A DNA stretch of 20,619 nt from Clostridiales bacterium (GTDB lineage Bacteria > Bacillota > Clostridia > Oscillospirales > Acutalibacteraceae), in the NCBI GenBank assembly GCA_012511485.1, contig JAAZFZ010000089.1:1-20619 (forward strand), given 5' to 3'. The translations under genes and the position numbers were made by a program. Shown piece by piece: positions 7,454 to 14,985 of this stretch; within the stretch, counting starts at the first letter, position 1; each line of letters starts with the position of its first letter. The notes under the pieces were generated by a model that saw only the letters and a program-made list of their open reading frames with translations, had not been told where the DNA came from and made no database searches.

Positions 7454-7786
7454 TTATGAACCCGCAGCAATATCATAGAGCATTTTAAATGCCTCGTCTG
7501 GCTCCATCCAGTTGTTTGTCGGACCTGCCTCCTCCTTTGTGGTGGTGCAGATAAATGTGCGGTGCTCAACACGCGCAACATCGTTGACAGCAGTACGGTG
7601 AAGGTAGCAGCCGGGGAGCTTATCTTCATTGAGCTTTTCTATTTCGCCAGTTGAACAGGCAATCGCATGCAGCTCATCAATTTGTTTTTCAGAGCCGTCA
7701 ATCCACACGATTTTGTCAGGCTTTACAAGCTCAACCTTTTCTTCAATCCATTTCAGTACTGATTTGTTATTTGTTAAATTTGCCAA
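7454..7786 (-). CDS. pckG: GTP-type phosphoenolpyruvate carboxykinase, N-terminal part ending at an in-frame stop
   Basis: The 110 residues match the start of GTP-type PEP carboxykinase: an N-terminal helix region, the RVEHRTFICT segment that carries the PEP-binding arginine, and NNWMEPDEAFKMLYD, which in relatives runs straight on into the GCM-K-x-RTMY block. Here the chain stops at TAA (plus 7454-7456) exactly where the family has that block: GS-stop-KERTMY. The start is TTG 7786, seven bases after AAAGGGG; no ATG fits better. The promoter at 7845-7873 is strong, so the gene still looks expressed. On its own this fragment has no nucleotide-binding site and would not be active unless readthrough or fragment assembly occurs. 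Confidence 0.85.
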   Translation of the reverse strand: MANLTNNKSVLKWIEEKVELVKPDKIVWIDGSEKQIDELHAIACSTGEIEKLNEDKLPGCYLHRTAVNDVARVEHRTFICTTTKEEAGPTNNWMEPDEAFKMLYDIAAGS

Positions 7787-7844
7787 ATGAATACCCCTTT
7801 CCAGTAAAACTTAGCTTAGGTTAAAACGATAATAACCAAATTAA

Positions 7845-7873
7845 ATTATAACCCACTTTAAGTTAAATTGCAA
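7845..7873 (-). promoter_or_regulatory. Promoter of pckG
   Basis: On the minus strand TTGCAA (plus 7868-7873), a 17-base spacer and a perfect TATAAT (plus 7845-7850), about 60 bases before the TTG start. Confidence 0.75.
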
Positions 7874-7905
7874 GCCATATTTAATGAAATTGCATCATGG
7901 GCATA

Positions 7906-7938
7906 AAAATGCACAAAAAAATTACTTTTTTGCATTTT
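7906..7938. repeat. AT-rich inverted repeat upstream of the pckG promoter
   Basis: AAAATGC-AC-AAAAAA and TTTTTT-GCATTTT flank ATTAC, matching apart from a two-base bulge. It lies about 35 bases upstream of the pckG -35. It may be a regulator site or simply a weak hairpin. The rest of the gene-free stretch 7787-8147 is AT-rich with no ORF that I can support, ending in the terminator at 8079-8114. Confidence 0.35.
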
Positions 7939-8078
7939 GTTAATCATCAAATCGCATTACAGCAGAAAAAATAAATGATAGATTTTCATAAACGGGCAAT
8001 TGTTTCGATGCGGATTGTAAGAATATTGATTATTATAATATTATTATATATCATTCTTTCTTTATTCGTATTCCGTGC

Positions 8079-8114
8079 AAAAAAACCGCCCCAAAAAATA
8101 GGGCGGTTTTTTTT
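8079..8114. terminator. Terminator of the lipoprotein gene (bidirectional shape)
   Basis: A run of A, then ACCGCCC paired with GGGCGGT around CAAAAAATA, then a run of T. It is symmetrical, but the only gene ending into it is the minus-strand lipoprotein gene. Confidence 0.85.
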
Positions 8115-8147
8115 AGGTTTTTGAATAAAATTCAGTAATTTAAAAAA

Positions 8148-9056
8148 TCAATATTTGACATCATAAATATTCATAGTGTTGTTAAGAACTGCGGTTCCGC
8201 TGAATTCAGGTAAAAGAACAATTTTTCCGCTCAAAGTAATTAAAGTGCTCATAAACTGGTCAAGAGTTACAATGTGCTTGTTTACGGGATTATATACAAG
8301 CACTGCCTTGCAGTTATAATATTTAAGGCTGTAATCTGCCTTTTTAATCACTGGTATGCCGTCAATTTCCTTATCTATTTCTGCTTTCGCAAGTGGGCCG
8401 AACATCTTACCTGTATAGCTAGAGCATCTCTTTGTGTTTTCATCATAAGGCTCCGGATTCATTTCTTCCTTGAGGAGAATCGTGATTTTAAAGCTACCAT
8501 TGGAGAGCTTTTCACATTTTGCTTCTTTTATGGCGCTCGTGTCGGTAAGAAGGCAGCCCTTATCGCTCTTATATACGGGGAACCATCTCATATTGCTGTT
8601 CTTATCGCTGACCTGAGGCTTCTCCTTTGCCTCATCTTCGGTTGTCATAAATTTGCTTGCAAGGCCGAGCAATCTGTCAACAATCCCACTGTCAATTTTC
8701 CTTTCTTTCTCAGGAAGAACCTGATATTCAACCTTTTTGTATGCCGGCTTTGAGGTCTTTGCAAAGTTCAAAACGTCTGTGTAGGCCGCAAGTATTTCAG
8801 CCGTGCCCTGAGGTAGCTTAACTTCGGTTTCAAGCGGGTTCTTGCTCGTTTGTGAGGTGTCAACCTTGTCACCTGTTGTTGAGGTGCTTGAAGTATCCTG
8901 ATTATTTGCTTGTGTGGTTGCATCCGCTTGGTCAGAAAGAGTGGTTGTAGGATCGGTTGTTACAACATCTTTTTCATCTGAGCCGCACGCGCCGAAAGCA
9001 AAGAGCATTGCAAACACCAACAATAGAGAAATGACTCTGCTAATTGATTTCTTCAT
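8148..9056 (-). CDS. Putative lipoprotein of unknown function
   Basis: The 302-residue product begins with a basic MKKS, a hydrophobic stretch (about residues 9-21) and FAFGAC, a good lipobox, so it should be cleaved before Cys24 and lipid-anchored on the outer face of the membrane. Residues ~30-75 are a low-complexity Thr/Ser/Asp/Gln-rich spacer, typical of exported Gram-positive proteins. The rest (about 80-302) is a soluble mixed alpha/beta domain that I do not recognise; three cysteines in it (near residues 168, 180 and 210) are unusual for an exported domain. AAAGGAG precedes the ATG. It is transcribed alone, divergent from the exodeoxyribonuclease gene. I cannot assign a ligand or enzyme role. 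Confidence 0.8.
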   Translation of the reverse strand: MKKSISRVISLLLVFAMLFAFGACGSDEKDVVTTDPTTTLSDQADATTQANNQDTSSTSTTGDKVDTSQTSKNPLETEVKLPQGTAEILAAYTDVLNFAKTSKPAYKKVEYQVLPEKERKIDSGIVDRLLGLASKFMTTEDEAKEKPQVSDKNSNMRWFPVYKSDKGCLLTDTSAIKEAKCEKLSNGSFKITILLKEEMNPEPYDENTKRCSSYTGKMFGPLAKAEIDKEIDGIPVIKKADYSLKYYNCKAVLVYNPVNKHIVTLDQFMSTLITLSGKIVLLPEFSGTAVLNNTMNIYDVKY

Positions 9057-9193
9057 TAATAATATCTCCTTTAAAATTAATCATATGCCGTATGCCAAAA
9101 TAACTTAAAAATACGCCGTATTACCTTTTAAGAATTCCCCCTTCAAGATACTGCTCCCATACTATTAGCAATATATGGAAACGCACTATTTAT

Positions 9194-9222
9194 AATCTAC
9201 AATAAACCAAACATTTTGTCAA
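9194..9222 (-). promoter_or_regulatory. Possible promoter of the lipoprotein gene
   Basis: On the minus strand a perfect TTGACA (plus 9217-9222) and, 17 bases on, TAGATT (plus 9194-9199). The -10 is only a fair match and the leader would be about 130 bases. I recognise no riboswitch in that leader. Confidence 0.45.
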
Positions 9223-9231
9223 GGAAAAACA

Positions 9232-9261
9232 TTGTCAAATTTGTGCAGAATGTGATATAAT
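9232..9261 (+). promoter_or_regulatory. Promoter of the exodeoxyribonuclease III gene
   Basis: TTGTCA (9232-9237), an 18-base spacer and a perfect TATAAT (9256-9261), 89 bases before the start codon. Confidence 0.65.
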
Positions 9262-9350
9262 ACATGCATTAATTCATCTTTTCAATGAAGCTTTGATTTT
9301 TCGTTTTTGACTTTCAAATATGGCTATTTTTACTTAAACGGAGGCGGCTT

Positions 9351-10115
9351 ATGGCGGTTAAAAAATTTATATCCTGGAATGTTAACGGAATAAGAGCCTG
9401 CATAGGCAAGGGCTTTGAAGATGCATTTAATGCCCTTGATGCCGATATTTTCTGCTTGCAGGAAATAAAGCTCCAACAAGGTCAGCTTGCATTGGAGCTC
9501 AGGGGCTATTATCAGTTTTGGAATTACGCAAAAAAGAAAGGGTATTCTGGCACGGCCGTCTTTACAAAAGAGAGGCCGGTAGATTTCAGCTACGATCTGG
9601 GCATTGAGGAGCTTGACGGGGAGGGAAGGGTTATTACCCTTGAATTTGTCAATTACTATATTGTCACCGTCTATTCCCCCAATGCGCAGGAGGGGCTTAA
9701 AAGAATTGATTTTCGCATGAAGTGGGAGGATGCGTTTAGAAATCATGTGCTGCAGCTCGATAAGAAAAAGCCTGTTGTTATCTGCGGGGATATGAATGTT
9801 GCACACAACAAAATTGATTTGAAGAATCCCTCGTCAAACAGGGGCAATGCCGGCTTTTCCGATGAGGAGAGGGCAAAGTTCAACGAGCTGCTCAAGGAGG
9901 GATTCACAGATTCCTTCCGCTTTTTTTATCCGAAATTGGAATCCGCATATTCATGGTGGAGCTACAGATTCAATGCCAGGGAGCGAAATGCCGGCTGGCG
10001 GATTGACTACTTTCTTGTGTCGGACAGGCTCAAATCCTGCCTGAAGGATGCAAAAATTCACGCAGATATTTATGGCTCCGACCATTGCCCGGTTGAGGTT
10101 GAAATAGAATTTTGA
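9351..10115 (+). CDS. xth: Exodeoxyribonuclease III (AP endonuclease, ExoA type)
   Basis: A 254-residue member of the endonuclease/exonuclease/phosphatase superfamily that nicks DNA at abasic sites and removes 3'-blocked nucleotides in base excision repair. All family motifs are visible in order: SWNVNGIRA (residues 8-16), LQEIKLQ with the metal-binding Glu, YSPNAQ, CGDMNVAH with Asp and Asn of the active site, WRIDYFLVS and the final SDHCPV with the catalytic Asp-His pair. Length matches Bacillus ExoA. GGAGG lies six bases before the ATG. The membrane-protein gene downstream begins 23 bases after the stop and probably shares the transcript. Confidence 0.95.
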   Translation: MAVKKFISWNVNGIRACIGKGFEDAFNALDADIFCLQEIKLQQGQLALELRGYYQFWNYAKKKGYSGTAVFTKERPVDFSYDLGIEELDGEGRVITLEFVNYYIVTVYSPNAQEGLKRIDFRMKWEDAFRNHVLQLDKKKPVVICGDMNVAHNKIDLKNPSSNRGNAGFSDEERAKFNELLKEGFTDSFRFFYPKLESAYSWWSYRFNARERNAGWRIDYFLVSDRLKSCLKDAKIHADIYGSDHCPVEVEIEF

Positions 10116-10138
10116 GTAAAGATGTACAGGAGGCTGCT

Positions 10139-11431
10139 ATGAAGAGGAAGTTTAACATAATTATCGCCATACTCACGGCACTGGCTGTTGCATCTGCGGC
10201 TTTTATGGTTGTAACCATAGTTTTCAGAAGGAATGCAGGCGGTGGAATCGACACCTCCGATTTCAAAATAGAGAAGAGTGCCTATTCCAAGGCAGTAAAA
10301 GCAAGTGGGCAGATAAGCTTCCCCGTTATGCAGACGGATTTTAAGGATGTCTTTTATCTTGCCGACCCTAATGGGAAGGTTCGTTTTTTGCAGTACGACG
10401 ACGACAAGCTTTCGGACTATTCGGGTGAGGTAAAAACACTGAAGGTTTCAGTCAAGTGTAGCGATGAGAATATACCCGCAGTTGTTTACTACATAGAGCG
10501 TGATAAGAAGGTAACGGGCTGCGGCCTTTATACAAACAAAATTAGCAAGGCGGATATCAAAATACATGAATATGCCTTTTTTAAGCTGACCGATATGCCA
10601 AAAGGCTTTGGAAAAGACGGTGCGCTTCTCCTTATAGATTTTGAAAAGGATAATTTTGCAGATAGTGAGAAGATTTATACCGAGGCATTCAGCGTCAGCC
10701 TTTCAAGCAGAGACAGCCGGCGCATCGTCAGCCATAACGGGAGAACAGTTGACACTACGGGTGCGCCGCGTGAGGACCGGGCAATGCTTACCGACGACTT
10801 TTTAAGCAATGCCCAAAATGACCAGCTTTTCCTTTCGGGCAGGAATTACACGCTGGATCAAGCAGGCTACAAAACAGATATAATAAAGCTGCGTGGGACA
10901 AAAAAGCCCGGTGTAGAGGTCAGCAACATGGTCGGTTTCTGGGCAAGGCTGACAGATTACGGCTATGCTTTTCTGAGAAACACCGAGGGCGGCTTCCAGT
11001 GCGTTCTCAATAAGGGCGGGGAGGAGAACGCCTACAAAACCCTGAAGGGGGATTTCTTCAGCCATTATCTTCAGGACGGGGACTATATTTTCAATAAGGA
11101 TACAAGCACCTTCACTCAACTGCTTTCGGGCAAGGACAAAACCTTTTCGGATATTAGCTTTGAGGCAGCACCCGAAACGCTGAGCATAAGCCCGAACGGG
11201 AAAAGGGCAGTGCTCGCAAGCCCCGGCACGGCGAACCCGAAGGGCGCAAATATCCAGAAGCTTATTATTTGTAACCTTGAAACCGGCACACAGGTTTCGT
11301 ATGAGGAGCCATATGTTTTTTCCGCCGAGTATTCAAACTTTTTCTGGGTAGATAATAGCACGCTTCTTCATGCCCGCCCTCTTAATGATGACGGAACAAA
11401 GCTGCAATATGTTGTGTTGAATATTGAATAA
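10139..11431 (+). CDS. Unrecognised single-pass membrane-anchored protein
   Basis: I do not recognise this 430-residue protein. A basic start (MKRKFN) and one hydrophobic helix (about residues 7-29) suggest an uncleaved anchor with the rest outside the cell. There is no lipobox. The extracellular part is mixed, and segments such as LSISPNGKRAVLASP and FFWVDNSTLLHARP near the C-terminus have the look of beta-propeller (WD40/TolB-like) blades, so a degenerate propeller is a reasonable guess. The ATG at 10139 is chosen because AGGAGG lies five bases upstream; the frame could also open at TTG 10112, which overlaps the exonuclease stop and has no ribosome site. It follows the exonuclease gene closely, but no functional link is evident. 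Confidence 0.75.
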   Translation: MKRKFNIIIAILTALAVASAAFMVVTIVFRRNAGGGIDTSDFKIEKSAYSKAVKASGQISFPVMQTDFKDVFYLADPNGKVRFLQYDDDKLSDYSGEVKTLKVSVKCSDENIPAVVYYIERDKKVTGCGLYTNKISKADIKIHEYAFFKLTDMPKGFGKDGALLLIDFEKDNFADSEKIYTEAFSVSLSSRDSRRIVSHNGRTVDTTGAPREDRAMLTDDFLSNAQNDQLFLSGRNYTLDQAGYKTDIIKLRGTKKPGVEVSNMVGFWARLTDYGYAFLRNTEGGFQCVLNKGGEENAYKTLKGDFFSHYLQDGDYIFNKDTSTFTQLLSGKDKTFSDISFEAAPETLSISPNGKRAVLASPGTANPKGANIQKLIICNLETGTQVSYEEPYVFSAEYSNFFWVDNSTLLHARPLNDDGTKLQYVVLNIE

Positions 11432-11446
11432 AATTCCCCGAAAAAA

Positions 11447-11474
11447 TGTAGGCAACGACCCCTGTGTCGTTGCG
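11447..11474. repeat. Small palindromic repeat, copy 1
   Basis: GCAACGAC (11452-11459) and GTCGTTGC (11466-11473) form a perfect eight-pair hairpin with a six-base loop, preceded by TGTAG. On the minus strand the hairpin is followed at a short distance by six T. It closely resembles copy 2. Confidence 0.65.
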
Positions 11475-11493
11475 TGGAGAATGCCCAAAAAAA

Positions 11494-11522
11494 GGTACGG
11501 AACGCCACCCGTGTCGTTCCGC
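11494..11522. repeat. Small palindromic repeat, copy 2
   Basis: CGGAACG (11498-11504) pairs with CGTTCCG (11515-11521); the right half GTGTCGTTCCG nearly equals that of copy 1. On the minus strand the hairpin is followed by GTACC and seven T, so both copies could also terminate the dCMP deaminase transcript. Confidence 0.65.
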
Positions 11523-11543
11523 AAAACAGTCCCCTATTAAAAA

Positions 11544-12041
11544 TCATATATTGCTTTCTCTAAAATCAAGAACCAGCTCATCATGAGCCATTTTTATTTT
11601 AGTATATTTTACACCTGCGGCGTCAAACATCCTCTTTGACGCTCTGGTTGAAACCGTGTCGCAGTATTTATCCGAAAGGTAAAGCACCTCTTTTATTCCG
11701 CTCTGAATTATCGCCTTAGCACATTCGTTGCAGGGGAACAGGTCAACATAAATCCTGCAGCCCGAAAGGCTCCCTCCGTTGTTGTTGAGAATTGCATTGA
11801 GCTCGGCATGGCAGACATAAGGGTATTTTGTATCATATGTATCTCCCGCTCTGTCCCAAGGGAAATCGTCATCGTCACAGCCTGTTGGGAAGCCGTTATA
11901 GCCAACAGACATTATTTTGTTTCGGTTATTGACTATGCATGCCCCGACCTGGGTGTTGGGGTCCTTGCTCCTGTTTGCCGAAAGTATGGCAATGCCCATG
12001 AAATACTCATCCCATGAGATATAATCCCTGCGCTTTGGCAT
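11544..12041 (-). CDS. Deoxycytidylate (dCMP) deaminase
   Basis: A 165-residue zinc-dependent deaminase that turns dCMP into dUMP, feeding thymidylate synthesis. The zinc site is plain: His78-Ala-Glu80 (HAELNAIL) and P-C-x-x-C with Cys104 and Cys107. The upstream YFMGIAILSANRSKDPNTQVGA block (residues 13-34) and the GYNGFPTGCDDDDFPW loop are typical of the ComEB/dCMP deaminase group rather than cytosine or tRNA deaminases. The start at 12041 is chosen for AAAGGAG eight bases upstream; an ATG ten codons earlier would contain that ribosome site within its own coding sequence. It is divergent from secA; a possible -10 (TATAAT, plus 12080-12085) precedes it with no good -35. Confidence 0.93.
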   Translation of the reverse strand: MPKRRDYISWDEYFMGIAILSANRSKDPNTQVGACIVNNRNKIMSVGYNGFPTGCDDDDFPWDRAGDTYDTKYPYVCHAELNAILNNNGGSLSGCRIYVDLFPCNECAKAIIQSGIKEVLYLSDKYCDTVSTRASKRMFDAAGVKYTKIKMAHDELVLDFRESNI

Positions 12042-12146
12042 TATTTGCACTCCTTTAAATGTTTTATTCATGGTAACACATTATATTAACATTTTCAACA
12101 TTATGATTACTTTAAGAAAATTTAAAGATTTTTTACAATATAATTC

Positions 12147-12175
12147 GTGATTTTTTATTCACTCTATGCTATAAT
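12147..12175 (+). promoter_or_regulatory. Possible extended -10 promoter of secA
   Basis: TGC directly before TATAAT (12170-12175) makes an extended -10; the -35 position holds a weak GTGATT. Another TATAAT at 12139-12144 is an alternative. Confidence 0.5.
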
Positions 12176-12195
12176 GCTTCTAATATTGTATTGTT

Positions 12196-12210
12196 GAGCG
12201 AAAACCGCTC
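12196..12210 (+). other. Small hairpin directly before the secA ribosome site
   Basis: GAGCG and CGCTC flank AAAAC, ending immediately before CTTGAGGTG, the secA ribosome site. It could affect initiation but is short. Confidence 0.4.
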
Positions 12211-12224
12211 CTTGAGGTGAAAAA

Positions 12225-14966
12225 ATGGGAATCATTAAAAAATTATTCGGCGATTATTCATCGAAGGAAGTCAAGAGAATAATTCCGATAAGGGATAAGG
12301 TGCTCAGCTTTGAGGATGAATACTCAAAGCTCACGGACTCACAGCTTCAGTCAAAAACGCCGGAGTTTAAAGAAAGGCTCCAAAACGGCGAAACTCTTGA
12401 TGACATTTTACCCGAAGCGTTTGCCGCTTGCCGTGAGGCTTCGTGGCGGGTGCTTAACATGAAGCATTTCCCTGTTCAGATTATCGGCGGAATAATTCTG
12501 CATCAGGGCAGAATTGCCGAAATGAAAACAGGTGAGGGCAAAACCTTGGTTGCAACTCTGCCGGCATACCTGAATGCCCTGACCGGCGAGGGTGTGCATA
12601 TTGTTACCGTCAACGATTATCTTGCCCGGCGTGACTCTGAGTGGATGGGTAAGGTATACCGCTTTTTGGGGCTTTCCGTAGGTCTTATTGTGCATGAAAT
12701 AGACAATGCGGAAAGAAAGCTTGCCTACAATTCGGATATTACCTACGGCACAAACAATGAAATGGGCTTTGATTACCTGCGTGACAATATGGTTCAATAT
12801 AAGGTGCACAAGGTTCAGCGCGGGCATGTTTTTGCTATAGTCGACGAGGTTGACTCAATCCTTATCGATGAGGCAAGAACACCTCTTATTATATCGGGCA
12901 AGGGCGAGCAATCAACTGATTTATACCGCATGGCAAACAGCTTTGCAAAAACCCTGTCGCTTGCAAAGGTTAAGGAAATTGATTCTAAAACCAACGCCGA
13001 GGATGTTGCCGACGGCGATGTAATAGTTGACGAAAAGGCAAAGACGGCAACACTCTCAAAGTCCGGCATAGAGAAGGCCGAAAAATATTTCAACCTTGAA
13101 AACCTCATGGATGTCGAAAACATCACAATTCAGCACCATATCAATCAGGCTATTAAGGCAATCGGTGTCATGAAAAGGGATGTGGACTATGTTGTTAAGG
13201 ATGGGGAAGTGCTCATTGTTGACGAGTTCACCGGCCGCATAATGCTGGGCAGGCGCTATAATGAGGGACTGCATCAGGCAATTGAGGCAAAGGAGAATGT
13301 AAAGGTTGAGCATGAGAGCAAAACTCTCGCAACCATAACCTTCCAGAACTATTTCAGGCTTTACAAAAAGCTTTCGGGTATGACGGGTACGGCTATGACG
13401 GAGAGTCAGGAATTCAATCAGATTTATACTCTTGACGCTATCGAAATACCTACAAACAGGCCCATGATTAGAAAAGACCATCCCGATGTGGTATATAAAA
13501 CCGAAAAGGCAAAATTTGAAGCTGTTATTGAACAGATTGAAAAGTGCCACGAAAAGGGTCAGCCTGTCCTTGTGGGTACAATTTCAATTGAAAAATCCGA
13601 GCAGCTCAGCTCCATGCTAAAGCGCAGGGGTATAAAGCACGCCGTTCTCAACGCAAAATACCATGACAAAGAGGCTGAGATTATCGCCCAGGCAGGTAAA
13701 GAGGGCTCGGTCACAATTGCTACAAATATGGCAGGGCGTGGAACGGATATCATGCTCGGTGGCAACTCCGAGTACCTTGCAAAGGCGGAAATGCGCCGCA
13801 TGGGATATACGGAGGAGCAGATTGTTGAGGCGACAGGCTTTGCCGAAACGCAGGATGAAGAAATACAAAATGCCCGCGAAGAGTTCAGAAGGCTCAACGA
13901 TAAATATAGGCAAAGCATTACCGACGAGGCGGATAGAGTCAGAAGTGCAGGAGGTCTGTTTATAGTCGGCACGGAAAGGCATGAATCCCGCCGCATAGAT
14001 AATCAGTTGCGCGGGCGTTCAGGTAGGCAGGGCGACCCGGGCGAAAGCCGCTTTTATATCTCACTTGAAGACGATATTATGAGGCTTTTCGGCGGTGACA
14101 GGCTCACAAACATTATGAACACCCTCAACGCACCCGATGATATGCCCATTGAGGCAAAAATGGTTTCAAACTCAATCGAAAGCGCACAGAAAAAGGTTGA
14201 GTCAATGAACTTTGCAAGGCGTAAAAATGTCCTTGAATATGACGATGTCATGAATCGTCAGAGAGAGCTTATTTATGAGCAGCGCAATTCAGTGCTTGAC
14301 GGTCAGGAGCTCAAGCCCATCATTCTCAAAATGATGGAGGAGAGCATTAATGAAAATGTTGATTTCTATTGCTCGCCCTCCATTCCCCAAACGGAGTGGA
14401 ATACAGACGGCCTGCGTGAAAAATTCCTCAATTGGCTAACAGTGTCTGAGGATTTTGCAGGCGGCATCAAAGACACGCAAGAGGTCAAGGATATGCTCCT
14501 TAATCGAGGCAGCGAGCTTTATGACAGGCGTGAAAAGGAGTTCGGCGAGGGGCTTATGCGGGAGCTCGAGCGCATGATTCTTCTTCGCAATGTTGACAGC
14601 AAGTGGATGGACCATATCGACAATATGGAGGAGCTAAAACGCGGCATGGGTCTGCGTGCATACGGCCAGCAGAACCCTGTTGTGGCATATAGAATGGAAA
14701 GCTACGATATGTTTGACGAGATGACGAATTCCATTCGTGAGGATACGGTGCGCATGATGCTCACAGTCAGAATCAAAACTCCCGAGGAGGTCAGGCGTGA
14801 GCAGAAGGTAAAAATAACCTCCCAAAGTGCCGGCGGCGGTGCATCCGACGGCAGCGAAAAGGGGCGCACAGTACGCAAGGGTCAAAAAACCGGCCCAAAT
14901 GAACCTTGTCCGTGCGGCAGCGGCAAAAAATATAAGAATTGTTGCGGAGATGTTCGAAAAAACTGA
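12225..14966 (+). CDS. secA: SecA, preprotein translocase ATPase
   Basis: The cytoplasmic ATPase motor that drives unfolded proteins through SecYEG. At 913 residues it is full length. The Walker A region MKTGEGKT is at about residues 98-105, the DEVDSILIDEARTPL block (Walker B and DEAR-type motif) near 208-222, the second helicase half has NMAGRGTDI and LRGRSGRQGDPG, and the helical scaffold has DEMTNSIRED. The C-terminus ends in the SEC-C zinc motif CPCGSGKKYKNCC, which binds SecB or ribosomes in relatives. TTGAGGTG precedes the ATG. An M28 peptidase gene follows 19 bases downstream and is probably co-transcribed. Confidence 0.98.
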   Translation: MGIIKKLFGDYSSKEVKRIIPIRDKVLSFEDEYSKLTDSQLQSKTPEFKERLQNGETLDDILPEAFAACREASWRVLNMKHFPVQIIGGIILHQGRIAEMKTGEGKTLVATLPAYLNALTGEGVHIVTVNDYLARRDSEWMGKVYRFLGLSVGLIVHEIDNAERKLAYNSDITYGTNNEMGFDYLRDNMVQYKVHKVQRGHVFAIVDEVDSILIDEARTPLIISGKGEQSTDLYRMANSFAKTLSLAKVKEIDSKTNAEDVADGDVIVDEKAKTATLSKSGIEKAEKYFNLENLMDVENITIQHHINQAIKAIGVMKRDVDYVVKDGEVLIVDEFTGRIMLGRRYNEGLHQAIEAKENVKVEHESKTLATITFQNYFRLYKKLSGMTGTAMTESQEFNQIYTLDAIEIPTNRPMIRKDHPDVVYKTEKAKFEAVIEQIEKCHEKGQPVLVGTISIEKSEQLSSMLKRRGIKHAVLNAKYHDKEAEIIAQAGKEGSVTIATNMAGRGTDIMLGGNSEYLAKAEMRRMGYTEEQIVEATGFAETQDEEIQNAREEFRRLNDKYRQSITDEADRVRSAGGLFIVGTERHESRRIDNQLRGRSGRQGDPGESRFYISLEDDIMRLFGGDRLTNIMNTLNAPDDMPIEAKMVSNSIESAQKKVESMNFARRKNVLEYDDVMNRQRELIYEQRNSVLDGQELKPIILKMMEESINENVDFYCSPSIPQTEWNTDGLREKFLNWLTVSEDFAGGIKDTQEVKDMLLNRGSELYDRREKEFGEGLMRELERMILLRNVDSKWMDHIDNMEELKRGMGLRAYGQQNPVVAYRMESYDMFDEMTNSIREDTVRMMLTVRIKTPEEVRREQKVKITSQSAGGGASDGSEKGRTVRKGQKTGPNEPCPCGSGKKYKNCCGDVRKN

Positions 14967-14985
14967 TTGAGAAGGGGAAATTTGA

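Noticed and set aside
7454..7456. Reassigned TAA codon or selenocysteine/pyrrolysine at the pckG stop
   Set aside because: Selenocysteine uses TGA and pyrrolysine TAG, and TAA is the true stop of leuA, tig and DUF421 in this window. No recoding element is evident.
7787..8147. Gene or non-coding RNA in the pckG upstream gap
   Set aside because: Apart from the promoter, the inverted repeat and the terminator it is AT-rich with many stops; no conserved RNA shape was recognised.
10112..10138. TTG start of the membrane protein overlapping the exonuclease stop
   Set aside because: No ribosome site is placed for it, while AGGAGG lies five bases before ATG 10139.
12042..12071. ATG ten codons upstream of the dCMP deaminase start
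   Set aside because: That stretch contains the AAAGGAG ribosome site for ATG 12041, and the extra residues are not family-like.
13056..13996. Long minus-strand frames inside secA
   Set aside because: These are shadows of the secA reading frame; they lack ribosome sites and family motifs.
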